Assembly (NCBI GenBank): GCA_964023205.1
Contig: OZ026835.1
Span: forward strand, 8,576,414 to 8,640,413
Direction of reading: 5' to 3'
DNA: 64,000 nucleotides
From: Lutraria lutraria
Taxonomy: Eukaryota > Mollusca > Bivalvia > Venerida > Mactridae
Below the pieces are notes generated by a model, which worked only from the letters and a program-made list of their open reading frames with translations, had not been told where the DNA came from and ran no database searches. Positions 48,425 to 58,840 of the stretch are shown here, one piece after another (the stretch's first letter is position 1; each line of letters begins with the position of its first letter). The position numbers were made by a program, and so were the translations under genes.

Positions 48425-48465
48425 CACAGGGGACGCGAAGCGGAGCGCAGTGATATGTCACATAA
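48425..48465. repeat. GC-rich imperfect inverted motif
   Basis: 'tatcacaggggacgcgaagc' with 'ggagcgcagtgatatg' has 'tatcac'/'gtgata' ends and a 'gcgaagcggagcgc' core. The local GC peak in a very AT-rich region suggests the end of a mobile element or a foldback unit together with the neighbouring palindromes. Confidence 0.5.
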
Positions 48466-48580
48466 AATTAAAAAATATGAACGATAACTGATTTACAGTT
48501 TGTCATTAATTTTTCTGCAAACAGAAAAAATAAGTGACCTATTTTCCCCATATCAGGTTCTAGGTACATTTTATATGATA

Positions 48581-48614
48581 TCAAGGACTTATGTATATAT
48601 ATATAAGTCCTTGA
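48581..48614. repeat. Palindrome sharing a core with 62.1 kb
   Basis: TCAAGGACTTAT and its exact reverse complement flank a 10-nt TA-rich centre. The pairing extends outward through 'gata'/'tatc' with one bulged base. The same 12-bp arm occurs at 62122-62157. Confidence 0.9.
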
Positions 48615-48619
48615 CGATA

Positions 48620-49620
48620 TCAGGTAGTTATTTTTCAAATTTCAAACGAAATGCGGACATTTCATTGGACAAGAAATTAGGACAAACTGTTAAGTTGTAA
48701 TATAATGCTAGATGACTTTTTAAAAACTGTTTATTAAATGAACCCCAACCGGTTTCACTAAAATCATCAGGGGGAGGGGGTGTTTTCATAGTTATGATGT
48801 CAAAATGGTGTCACTGTTCATTTGACGTTATAACGACATTTTGGTTAAATGTTACTCTTGTTTAGTTCTTGATGAAGTATATTGTTTAATAATAAATGGA
48901 ACAGGTTTAATATAAATACTACTAGTATGTACATGTACATGTAGGCCTACTTAGCATGCTCTTCATTTGTGTCAAAATGCTTCTATAATATATTGTTGAG
49001 TCATGTTTATCCAGTTTGATAAGCCGTCTATATATTTTATCAAATGTAGCATTTTTACATTTGTAATTACAAAATGTAGATTGTTATAAATGAAACAGGT
49101 ATAACACAAATCTTATGTACTCATCACGCTCATCATTTGTAAATATGCATTTTAACCATTAATTTTTGCATTCATTCAAATTATTCTCATGCTTTATTTA
49201 AGAATGTTTTCATATATTATTGATGTTGCTAAATTGTGTCCTTAACCACTTTCATGTTTCATTTCTTCCAAATCTCTTTATATCATATAATATTTTGACA
49301 TATAGTATTTTTATCAAATTACTTTGTGTTAAAATGATTTAAAAAAACACATTATACACCTTCTCTGCCACTGTTCTGAATTATCATCTTTATTCTCAAT
49401 AACACTCCAAATGACAAGACCGTCACAAAATGTACTTTTTTATAAACTTAGTTATTCTCATCCATTGGCATTACGTTTCATAAAACAACTTTATATCCCA
49501 TTTGTTATTTCAAGCCATAATCTGCGTAAATCATTATGTTTCATGTTAACCATCGATCGCCTACGCACGTCATTTGTAATTTCATGCATGTAATGGATGT
49601 TCACAGGGCCTCAGTGCCTA
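48620..49620. other. AT-rich non-coding DNA
   Basis: Nothing supportable. A 60-codon frame at 49411-49593 has no motif. Confidence 0.4.
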
Positions 49621-49639
49621 CTGATTACATGTATACATA

Positions 49640-50154
49640 TATTATCTTGCATCTGTGAATTGTTTGATTTGTCTGCCCGGTTTTCTCTATGATATTGGTT
49701 TTCATTCCTTTGGTATTGATTTTGGTTCCTTTGGTTAGGTATTTCGTTTTCATTAAATATTGTGTAAGCAGGCCTTGAATATCCTGGTTTTTATTTTCTA
49801 TATTGTTATTTTGTCTACCTGCCAATGTCTTTGTTTTAATGGCATCCAATTACCTTTGTCATTGGGAATTTTGTTTCTTGTGTTACCCTTTCTAAAGAAT
49901 GGATTTAAATTTTCAAATGTTTTATTGAAGTCCTCTTCATATTTTTTTAACCAACGTTCATTATTATGCCATCTCATATGTGAAATTTCTTTATTACGGT
50001 TTACGATTTTGGAAGATAAAGTTCCTGTGTAATCTGTGAGCAATCTATCATCCTTGGACGTCATAACAGCTTGGCTAAAAGAAAGCGGCATAAAGGATGT
50101 TGGTGTGCAACTAAATAGTGTGATTATATAGATGTATCTAGAATATTTCTTCAA
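49640..50154 (-). pseudogene. Decayed transposon-type ORF, 3' part
   Basis: Minus-strand frames of 118 and 74 codons overlap out of phase, suggesting one ORF with a frameshift near 49.8 kb. The first reads VNRNKEISHMRWHNNERWLK, KYEEDFNKTFENLNPFF and so on. The RW..N..WL.KYE.DF.KT..N.NPF pattern is one I associate with a multicopy protein of invertebrate transposons. The second frame is Asn/Lys/Thr-rich. It is collinear with the 51.0-51.4 kb fragment on the same strand. Domain function is not known to me. Confidence 0.45.
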
Positions 50155-50985
50155 TTAAGAGTAGCACATCTAGATATATTTCAAATAATTTTATTGTATC
50201 AACATGGAAAGAGTCATGTATCTAAATAAGTGCTTGTCAGTAAATACATGAGATATTCAAATGCGTAGAATTAAAACTGCGTATCCACTGTCCAATAAAA
50301 TATCGCGCATAAGTCGCTGTTTTGCATATCCTGTGTCCGTAAAAGACGTTCTACTTTCGGTTTTCATTCATTGGTTCAGTAATATCTCTACAGACATATG
50401 CATGCATTTGCAACAATCTACCATTGATGTTTGTGTTTTGTGCCTTTTTAACATCATCTTAATATTACAGGGCGAAATCTCATCCAATCGTATTGATTTC
50501 AGTGATATTCACATCAACTAGTGTTAGCTTGATGACGCCGTAGAATGAGTTCATGTCGGGTAACCTGCAGAGTTCAAATGTTTAAACTGCGGCTTACGAA
50601 TAATAATTCAAATCGCTAAATACAAACGTAAAATACTGGTTATGTGCTTTTAAAAATGAAAGTTAAAGAGTTCTTTTTATGCAAAAATTATTTAGAATTA
50701 CATGATCATGTATGAATCTCGTGCAACATCAGCGGTTAACTTTAGGCCGTACTCTATTGTGACAGGGTCTTTTTGATTTGAGTGACCCTGTTTGTGTTCA
50801 ATGTGACGATGCTCTGTTGTTATAAAATCAGAAGTATCGATGTTGATATTTACTGTTACTGATGTGTTGTTCACTAGTTTGTGTACAAGAAAGAAATGGA
50901 TAAATGGAATGGAAAAAATCAAGTTCCGACAGTACTTTGATTCTTCCATATCTCAATGAGACATAGTGCAACATGTCCTGTATTT
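50155..50985. other. Segment between two pseudogene parts
   Basis: Frames of 86 (+) and 83 (-) codons lie here. The minus one ends KDPVTIEYGLKLTADVARDS and could be a further fragment, but I cannot tie it to the flanking ORF pieces. This may be an inserted sequence or a diverged middle of the same ORF. Confidence 0.3.
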
Positions 50986-50989
50986 GTAT

Positions 50990-51400
50990 AAAAAAAATTA
51001 ATACCTTTCATTTCTTAGTCACTTTTCCTATATCTCTCACAGAAGGATGATTCTTTCAATTTTTCCATTTTAATTTGTGTTCGAAGCTCGATCATTACAG
51101 TCCTTTCTCATAATATTCTTTGTTCTTGAATTTCATTTTTATATTCAAACGTTTGAAATTTTCTAGGTATAATTTTTGGATTGGACGCAATCCATTTTTT
51201 CATGAAAAATAATATTACCATTGTTCTTACATTTTAACCTTTACCCAAAATGCATTTTTCCTAGCATTTAATTTTTTGTCCCAAATTGACGCAATTGAAG
51301 CTTTTATTCGCATGGTTTCAGCTTCCACGTAATTGATATTTTCCTGCATTTTAATATCACTGGTATTCTTGTGTACATCTGTTTTATCTTTTGTTTTTTT
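50990..51400 (-). pseudogene. Decayed transposon-type ORF, 5' part
   Basis: After two TGA stops the minus strand reads KTKDKTDVHKNTSDIKMQEN, then VEAETMRIKASIASIWDKKL and NARKNAFWVKVK, to a stop at 51227. Shifting frame continues with WIASNPKIIPRKFQTFEYKN, EIQEQRIL, stop, ERTVMIELR. The 'ASIASIWDKKLNARK.AFW' and 'P.IIPRKFQ' signatures are ones I remember from repeated hypothetical proteins of molluscs and cnidarians. One frameshift and at least two stops mark it as dead. Confidence 0.5.
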
Positions 51401-51750
51401 TCATCAATTTCTTTAATAACTTAAGAAAGTTTATCAACGGCTGTGTCTTTACTGGAAATAGGGTAATAATACAAAAATGTTATGTAGTTACATAGCAATG
51501 TGACATTTATGCATACAAATATGTACACAACTTCATCAAAGTGTGTTTTATTTCGATCAGTACAAATATATCAATGAAATAACGTTCTTTGGACAACCTA
51601 GCTGAAACACCATTATTGTGAAATTTATAAAAAGGAAAAATAGAATAGTTAGGGTCTTGATTTAGAGCATTTTTCGACGTGATCATTTAAAGGCATTTGT
51701 CTTGTTGATGGGTCTCTTATTTGCTGATCATGCACTGTTCTTAGTTAAAG
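51401..51750. other. AT-rich non-coding DNA
   Basis: Nothing supportable. Confidence 0.35.
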
Positions 51751-51754
51751 GCCG

Positions 51755-52745
51755 TGTAAGATAAGATTACAAGAAATGCGGCAGTGCCTTGATACCAGGT
51801 TTTCCAAGGCTTTAATACCACAGTACTCAAGAATTCTTCACTAAGGCTTCATCAGTAGTTCAGTTTCCAGTGTGACTAATAAGTTAACATTGAACTTTAC
51901 CCTACTGCCATAGAATGCAATCCTAAGCTTGGTTTCTATGTAAGCTACCTCCGCACAAAATTTCATCGCAATGTCTAAATCTTTAAGTTATTCACCGGAA
52001 ACTGATTTTCTATATTTAATAACAGTGACCATGACCCAACTGACCCCAAATACAATTCCAAGCTAAGCTTTCATGCAAGGTTGTTAAATACCAAGTTGAG
52101 TCAAGATTAGTCATTCCAAACTTAAGTAATTGATCGGAAACTGATTTCTATATTTAGTAACAGTGACCTTGACCCTACTGGCCCTTGATTCAATACAAAA
52201 GCATGGACTTGATGTAAGCTACCTTCACACAAAATTTCATCACAATATCTTAATCCTTGATTAAGTTATTCACTGAAAACTGATTCTCTATTTTTAGTAT
52301 AGTGACCTTGACCTAACTGAATCCAAATACAACCCCAAGCAAAGCTTTTATGCAAGGATTCTAAATACCCAGTTTAGTCAACATTGGTCATTCAAAACTT
52401 AAGTTATTGACCGAACACTGATTTTCCATTTCTAGTAACAGTGACCTTGACCCTGACCCACAGACCCCAAGTAGTACAATCCCAAGCTAGGTTTTGATTC
52501 AAGGATACTAAATACCAAGGTTAATCAACATTGGTCATTCTAAATTTAAGATACTGACCGGACACTGATTTTCTATTTTTAGTAACAGTGACCTTGACCC
52601 CCACAGACCCCAAATACAATACCAGGCTAGGTTTTTATTCAAGGATGCTAAATACCAAGTTTAGTCAACATTGGTCATTCCAAACTTCAGTTATTGACCG
52701 GACACCTCCAGTTTGACGCCCGCCCGCCCGCCATTTTGGTATTCT
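51755..52745. mobile_element. Tandem-core element, about six 140-bp cores
   Basis: The left flank 'aagaaatgcggcagtgcctt' leads into cores marked by '(aac)agtgaccttgacc' at 52021, 52159, 52299, 52437 and 52584 (138-147 bp apart). Each has 'accccaaatacaat', 'aagct.ggttt', 'aaataccaagtt.agtcaaca', 'ttggtcattc' and 'ctgattttctat'. The right end is 'gacgcccgcccgcccgccat', a C/G-rich tetranucleotide tract. The layout matches bivalve Pearl-type non-autonomous elements (name from memory). A partial copy is at 54310. Confidence 0.75.
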
Positions 52746-52749
52746 AATA

Positions 52750-53375
52750 AATTAGACTTTTTCCTTAACTCTTTTATACTAATATAAAGGAGGAAATCAC
52801 AATAATATGATTTTATTTTTATTTGTTCTAAAGATGCCAATTATAAAAATAATAATTCATTTTCACACTTTTGATGACTGGTTTACAAACTCCTATTACC
52901 ATGATAAAAAATTTACATTTAAGTAAAAATAAAGACTTAAGTTAAAAAAATCTTAAGATGCTTTGTGAATACGAACCCAGGTTACACTTTGTTCAAACCT
53001 GGTTAAAAATCTGCTTATGATAATTTTAGGTAGGTAAATTCAGCTGACAGTAGTTGTAATTTGTTTTGCATATAACATCACATTTACATGAATTACATGA
53101 GATTCAATGAAGTTCTAGTAAAAATGTATATGTATTTAACTTTATTCTGAGCAAACAATTCAAAGGAAAAAATAAAAAAGAATTTAAAAAACTACAACAG
53201 GATAATTGCAAGACATGAATGATTGAATAATGCACAAGTACTGAATATATAATGGCAAACCAAAGACAGCTTATAATACAAAGCATTGTATCATAACAAT
53301 AAGATTTACCTTTTCAAGTTATTGCTTGGTATAATTCAATTTGTATAGTTAAATATTACAGAATAGCAGCACTGA
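52750..53375. other. AT-rich non-coding DNA, possible intron
   Basis: If the 53388-53958 exon is spliced on, this is intron. I found no convincing next exon on the minus strand here. A 60-codon frame at 53104-53286 is hydrophobic AT-rich noise. Confidence 0.4.
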
Positions 53376-53387
53376 ATAGTTAATTAC

Positions 53388-53958
53388 CAGCAGGCATTCG
53401 GCCTATCATTGGCTGTGATGACCATTTTAAAACATGGTGGCCGTTAACACAGTACAAATCTATTTTGAGAACACTTCCTTCCTTCATTTCTTTTTTCACA
53501 TCGTCAACACGCACTGGGGATCTACAGTTCACAATTGGGCATGAAATAAGGGGAACTAACTCATCTAAACAAGTATCAAAGACCAAATACTTCTTCTCTC
53601 CCGCTATATTTGAATTATTTTCAACTAAAAGTTCTTCTTCACTTTCACTATTAATCAAATCTGAGGTGATGGTAATATCCCTTGAGTCATCTGTTTTAGT
53701 CATTGAAGCCAAGGAGTTAGAACTCGCCTCTGAACTCTTCATAAGTTTTCTACAAGGTGTGGATGCATGAAATGGAACGCATTTATTCTCAATTGATTCA
53801 GTCTTATGAGTGTCAGTTTGTGTCTCTGTATTTCTGTAGGTGACTCGTCGAGCGTAACTGTGGTCTTTAATCTGACGATGACAGAGAAGACATGGATGTG
53901 CACAGGAACTAAAAGGTGAGGCACGGTTATACCTCATATCATGTACATCCATTGGTTC
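53388..53958 (-). CDS. 190-codon exon, zinc-motif transposon-related protein
   Basis: Minus-strand exon with acceptor 'ttatttacag' before GAACCAATGG and donor CTG/GTAATT; without splicing it would stop at 53380 after PAGN. The first third has CAHPCLLCHRQIKDH, a possible CxxC-based zinc site. The middle is Ser/Thr/Glu-rich and probably disordered (TKTDDSRDITITSDLINSES). The C-terminal part reads CPIVNCRSPV, then SVLKIDLYCVNGHH and KWSSQPMIGRMPAGN, a C-x4-C...C-x3-H pattern. I associate 'C..C...GH...W.SQP....GN' with multicopy, transposon-related animal proteins that normally continue past GN, which favours splicing at the donor. No downstream exon was found. The function is unknown and may be DNA-related. 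Confidence 0.65.
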
Positions 53959-54055
53959 CTGTAAATAAATCATGCAATGAGTTAACCGTGTTAAACTGCA
54001 CGACATAAAAACGAAACATCATATACTTTCAAAACTACATGCCCCCTCCAGGTAC

Positions 54056-54220
54056 CATTGACTTGAAAATGCATCTAGGTCCCTGTAGGGGTTGACGTGA
54101 TGTACTAACAAATGAAGATTGATTATTGTATAGCTTGACCATGTTTTTTGAGCCATGACGAAATTGTTCAGAAAACTTCACTAAGTCAAAAGAGTACATG
54201 GACACCTGACACAAATTTGA
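54056..54220 (-). CDS. Possible 55-codon exon of the same gene
   Basis: Acceptor 'tatgtttcag' precedes TCAAATTTGTGTCAG, and a weak donor ATG/GTACCT closes the exon. Both boundaries fall in phase 0, like the neighbouring exons, so it would join in frame to the 53388-53958 exon. It encodes SNLCQVSMYSFDLVKFSEQF, then RHGSKNMVKLYNNQSSFVST and SRQPLQGPRCIFKSM. Composition is balanced and not AT-driven. The poor donor is the main doubt; it may be chance or an optional exon. Confidence 0.3.
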
Positions 54221-54309
54221 CTGAAACATACAAATAATCAAGGTGATAAATTTAACACGCTGAAGTACTTAATGTAATAAGTTTATTAAGTGCATTCTTC
54301 CGACACAAC

Positions 54310-54660
54310 TAAACAAGAAACGCGGCAGTGCCACGAAACCAAGTTTTCCAAAGCTTTAATACCACAGTACTTCAGAATCCTTCGCTAAGGCTTCATTAGT
54401 GGTTCAGTTTCCAGTGCGACTAATAAGTTAACATTGACCTTTGCTCAACTGGCATAGAATGCAATCCCAAGCTTGGTTTCTATGTAAGCTACCTCCACAC
54501 AAAATTTCATCGCAATGTCTAAATCCTTTATTAAGTTATTTATCGGAAACTGATTTTCTATTTTAAATTTTGTAGGAACTGTGACCATGACCAAACTGAC
54601 CCCAAATACAATTCCAAGCTAAGCTTTCATGCAAGGTTGTTAAATACCCAGTTTAGTCAC
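54310..54660. mobile_element. Partial tandem-core element, 5' portion
   Basis: From 'aacaagaaacgcggcagtgc' to 'aaatacccagtttagtca' this matches the left flank and first core of the 51755-52745 element closely, including 'aaggcttcattagtggttca' and 'taatacaca'-type words ('taataccacagtact'). It sits in the intron between the possible 54056-54220 exon and the 55011-55094 exon. Confidence 0.8.
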
Positions 54661-55010
54661 TTTGTGAAAACCTGGTTAATGATCTCAATGGAAATAAAAA
54701 GTTACTTCCATTTTTGTGCTATCCTTGCATTTTAAAGTTTGTGACATAGTTCAAATTTTACAATCTCATTTTTTATATTTTATCTTAGTAATATAATTTT
54801 GGTTTGAACATGTAACTTCATAATTTTGTTAACTGTTATTACTATTTCATGCAATTAGCACTCTTATTAATGGAAATTCAATATTTCTGATGAATTAAGA
54901 ATGATAAGCTGAACAATACAACTTATTTTTTGTGTAACAATTTTTTTGTCCTACAATTTGATAAATTATGAAATAAAGTTAAAACACCACCAACAACAAA
55001 AATAACTTAC
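54661..55010. other. Start of tandem duplication unit U1 (intron side)
   Basis: From about 54788 ('aatataattttggtttgaac') the sequence is shared by all four units. Before that it is unique, so the left breakpoint of the duplication lies near 54785. It contains 'aaataaagttaaaacaccac' beside the exon donor, conserved in every unit. Confidence 0.7.
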
Positions 55011-55094
55011 CGCAGAGTCCTCTGTACTATTTTTAGAAATAACACCATGCTCATTCTGCTCATCAGGACAGCCAGGTTCATTTTCCATGTACAC
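55011..55094 (-). CDS. Duplicated 28-codon exon, copy U1
   Basis: Acceptor 'tttgtttcag' and donor GCG/GTAAGT. The frame reads VYMENEPGCPDEQNEHGVIS then KNSTEDSA. Length 84 bp, phase 0 at both ends, so adding or skipping it never breaks the frame. It joins in frame to the following minus-strand exons. The peptide is acidic, without a fold I recognise. Three more copies lie at higher coordinates, upstream in transcription. Coding status is inferred from conserved splice sites and frame across copies. Confidence 0.6.
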
Positions 55095-55349
55095 CTGAAA
55101 CAAACATTAAAATTACTTTTTTTGGTATCATCTATTAAATCAGCTTTGACATAAAAAAGCATATATAACAAAAATATTTCATATTTTAATTAATGACGAG
55201 AGTACTTTCATGAATAGCTACAGAAAATGTTTTTCTCTTACTGTCCTAGTCTGGGCTGCCAAGACTTGCATAATTAGTCCTACCGAAGGAGCATACTCCT
55301 TAAAAGCAGTATTGTAAATAGTTATGGTGTAATTTAACTTGCTATGATC

Positions 55350-55615
55350 AATTCAGACTTGGGGTCAAGTACTTTGAAATGTAATTAATTAAATTATAAT
55401 AACATGGTGGATTCTTCAATTAACATTACAATTACACCATTTTCCCAAATGTAATTAATTAATTTAAAATTACAATTATTTACGAAAAGTGACAAATTAC
55501 AATACAATTACATACTAGTACATTTTAGTACACTTTTCATGATGAAGTTTATTTGTCAAATATTTTTGTGATGGCAGTTGATATATAGGATTTAGCTTTT
55601 CAACAAGATTTTTTT
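55350..55615 (-). mobile_element. hAT terminal fragment in unit U1
   Basis: 'ttcagacttggggtcaagta' marks the terminal repeat of the hAT-type element, followed by TAATTAATTAAATTA-rich subterminal sequence. It ends abruptly at 'caacaagattttttttagaa', where the next duplication unit begins. Near the break, the minus strand encodes NLVEKLNPIYQLPSQKYLTN, like the '..L.P.Y.lPSr..l..' stretch of hAT/ZBED transposases. This copy lacks about 75 bp present in U2 and U4. Confidence 0.6.
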
Positions 55616-55840
55616 TAGAAATATAATTTTGGTTTGAACATGTAACTTCATAATTTTGTCAACTGTTATTACTATTTCATGCAATTAGCACTCTTATTAA
55701 TGGAAATTCAATATTTCTGATGAATTAAGAATGATAAGCTGAACAATACAACTTATTTTTTGTGTAACAATTTTTTTGTCCTACAATTTGATAAATTATG
55801 AAATAAAGTTAAAACACCACCAACAACAAAAATAACTTAC

Positions 55841-55924
55841 CACAGAGTCCTCTGTACTATTTTTAGAAATAACACCATGCTCATTCTGCTCATCAGGACA
55901 GCCAGGTTCATTTTCCATGTACAC
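55841..55924 (-). CDS. Duplicated 28-codon exon, copy U2
   Basis: Same splice sites as U1 (acceptor 'tttgtttcag', donor GTG/GTAAGT) and the same peptide, except that the last residue is Val instead of Ala (STEDSV). 84 bp, phase 0. The intron between this copy and U3 carries the 1.2-kb tandem-core insertion. Confidence 0.6.
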
Positions 55925-55983
55925 CTGAAACAAACATTAAAATGACCTTTTTTGGTATCATCTATTAAATCAGCTTTGACATA

Positions 55984-57175
55984 AACAAGAGGGCCACATT
56001 GGCCCTTTATCGCTCACCTGAGAACCAAGGCCAATAATTAATGACCAGGTAATATAGTTTCCATCTCGTAAAACTCATTTTTACGTCGATTTTGAGATCA
56101 AAACCAACAATGAAGGTATAATACTGTTAAACAATGTAAAACTTAGCAAATTTTCTAATCCAAGGGTCCATAACTCTTGACGTTTTGGTCCGATTCCACC
56201 CATAACTTAACATGTCCAAAACCATAAGGTCATACACATTCATTGTAATAATGATTAGGATCGGTGAATAAATGAAGGTGCTAGAGTGTAAACAAGCTAA
56301 AATATAGCAAATTTGCTAAGTCAAGGGCCAATAACTCTTGAAGATGTGGACCGATTCCACCCATAATCGAACATGTTCGAGATCTTTTGGTTATACTCAT
56401 TTACTGAAAATATTATTAGGATCGGTGTATAAATGAAGGCGCTAATGTGTAAACAAGGTAAAATATAGCAAATTTTCAAAATCAAGGGCCCATAACTCTT
56501 GAAGTTTGGGTCCGATTCTGTCCATAATCGACTTTGTCCAAGATCTTTTGGTTATACACATTTACTGAAAATATTATTAGGATCGGTGTATAAATGTAGG
56601 TGCTAGAGTGTAAACAAGCTAAAATATAGCAAATTTTCAAAGTCAAGGGCCCATAACTCTTGAAGTCCTGGTCCGATTCCGCCCATAATCAAACTTGTCC
56701 AAGATCTCTTGGTTATACACATTTACTGAATATATGATTAGGATTGGTGAATAAATGAATGCGCTAGAGTGTAAACAAACTCAAATATAGTAAATTTTCT
56801 AAGTCAAGGGCCCATAACTCTTGAAGTTCTGGTCCGATATTGCCCATAATCGAACTTGTCCAAGATCTTTTGGTTATACACATTTAATGAAAATATGATC
56901 AGGATTGGTGAATAAATGAAGGCGCTAGAGTGTAAACAAGCTAATTATAGCAAATTTTGTAATTCAAGGGCCCATAACTCTAGAAGTTATTATCAGATTT
57001 GCCCATAATCAACCTTAGCCGAGACATTGTGGCCATATACATTGTGATAAAGTTTAATCAAGATTCGTAAAGAGTTGCGGTTGCTAGAGTGTAAACAAAC
57101 TAATTGTGGACGGATGCCGGACGCCGGACATTCACCAATCCTAAAAGCTCACCTGATGAATCAGGTGAGCTAAAA
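55984..57175. mobile_element. 1.2-kb tandem-core element inside unit U2
   Basis: It begins 'caagagggccacattggccc' with a small 'gggcca'/'tggccc' hairpin and 'atcgctcacctgag'. Six cores follow, marked by 'cataactcttgaag' (56168, 56328, 56489, 56650, 56811, 56971), 160-161 bp apart. The right flank has 'gtggacggatgccggacgcc' and ends in a perfect hairpin AGCTCACCTGAT-GA-ATCAGGTGAGCT. The distal TCAGGTGAGC is the inverse of GCTCACCTGA near the left end. Units U1, U3 and U4 keep the uninterrupted 'gacataaaaaagcat', so the insertion site is exact to a few A residues. I associate this with bivalve Pearl-type, possibly Helitron-related, non-autonomous elements. Confidence 0.85.
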
Positions 57176-57947
57176 AGCATATATAACAAAAATATTACAT
57201 ATTTTAATTAATGACGAGAGTACTTTCATGAATAACTACAGAAAATGATTTTCTCCTACTTTCCTAGTCTGTGCTTCCAAGACTTGCATAATTAGTCCTA
57301 CCAAAGGAGCATACCCCTTAAAAGTGAAGCAGTATTGTAAATACCGTAGTTATGGTGTAATTTAACTGGCTATAATCATCAGACTTGGGGGTAAATTACT
57401 TTGAAATGTAATTAATTAAATTACAATTACATGGTGGATTGTTCAATTACAATTACACTATTTTCCCAAATGTAATTAATTAAATTACAATTATTTACTA
57501 AAAGTGATTAATTAGTAATTAATTAATAATTACAATACAATTACCGTACACACTAGTACATTTAACTGAAGAACAAAAGATATTGAGGCAAATACTTCAT
57601 GCCATTTCGGTTGATGCTTTATAATGTCATTCCTACGTTTAGTACACTTTTCATGATGAAGTTTATTTGTCAAATATTTTTGTGATGGCAGTTGATATAT
57701 AGGATTTAGCTTTTCAACAAGATTTTTTTTAGAAATATAATTTTGGTTTGAACATGTAACTTCATAATTTTGTCAACTGTTATTACTATTTCATACAATT
57801 AGCACTCTTATTAATGGAAATTCAATATTTCTGATGAATTAAGAATGATAAGCTGAACAATACAACTTATTGTTTGTGTAACAATTTCCAATAATTTGAT
57901 AAATTATGAAATAAAGTTAAAACACCACCAACAACAAAATAACTAAC
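57176..57947. other. Rest of unit U2 and start of U3
   Basis: 57387-57725 is the hAT terminal fragment of U2, from 'cagacttgggggtaaattac' to 'caacaagattttttttagaa'. The minus strand encodes the NLVEKLNPIYQLPSQKYLTN stretch followed by KLHHEKCTKRRNDIIKHQPK. From 57727 the next unit starts. No other exon seen. Confidence 0.6.
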
Positions 57948-58031
57948 CACAGAGTCTACTGTACTATTTTTAGAAATAACACCATGCTCATTCTGCTCAT
58001 CAGGACAGCCAGGTTCATTTTCCATGTATAC
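57948..58031 (-). CDS. Duplicated 28-codon exon, copy U3
   Basis: Acceptor 'tttgtttcag', donor GTG/GTTAGT (the +3 base is T in place of the A found in the other copies). The peptide matches U1, except for STVDSV at the end. 84 bp, phase 0. It shares the E-to-V change with U4, so U3 and U4 are the closer pair at that site. Confidence 0.55.
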
Positions 58032-58294
58032 CTGAAACAAACATTAAAATGGCATTTTTGAGTATCATCTATTAAATCAGCTTTGACATAAAAAAGCATA
58101 TATAACAAAAATATTTCATATTTTAATTAATGACGAGAGTACTTTCATGAATAGCTACAGAAAATGATTTTTTCCTACTTTCCTAGTCTGTGCTTCCAAG
58201 ACTTGCATAATTAGTCCTACCAAAGGAGCATACCCCTTAAAAGTGAAGCAGTATTGTAAATAGTTATTGTGCAATTTAACTGGCTATAATCATC

Positions 58295-58620
58295 AGACTT
58301 GGGGGTAAATTACTTTGAAATGTGATTAATTAAATTACAATTACATGGTGGACTCTTCAAATACCATTACAATAACAATTACATCATTTTCCCAAATGTA
58401 ATTAATTAAATTACAATTATTTACGAAAAGTGACTAATTACATTACAATTACATACTAGTACATTTAACTCAAGAACAAAAGATATTGAGACAAATACTT
58501 CGTACCTTTATAATGTCATTCCTACGTTTAGTGCACTTTTCAAGATGAAGTTTATTTGTCAAATATTTTTGTGATGGCAGTTGATATATAGGATTTAGCT
58601 TTTCAACAAGATTTTTTTTT
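58295..58620 (-). mobile_element. hAT terminal fragment in unit U3
   Basis: It runs from 'cagacttgggggtaaattac' to 'caacaagattttttttt'. The minus strand encodes NLVEKLNPIYQLPSQKYLTN then KLHLEKCTKRRNDIIK, followed by GTACGA. It lacks the 'ttcatgccatttcggttgat' segment present in U2 and U4. Confidence 0.6.
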
Positions 58621-58840
58621 AGAAATATAATTTTGGTTTGAACATGTAACTTCATAATTTTGTCAACTGTTATTACTATATTTCATGCAGTTAGCACTCT
58701 TATTAATGGAAATTCAATATTTCTGATGAATTAAGAATGATAAGCTGAACAATACAACTTATTGTTTGTGTAACAATTTCCAACAATTTGACAAATTATG
58801 AAATAAAGTTAAAACACCACCAACAACAAAAATAACTTAC

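Noticed and set aside
58470..58655. Host exon encoding KLNPIYQLPSQKYL
   Set aside because: The same stretch occurs in all units and inside the hAT element, and in U4 it is interrupted by a stop; it is transposase remnant, not a host exon.
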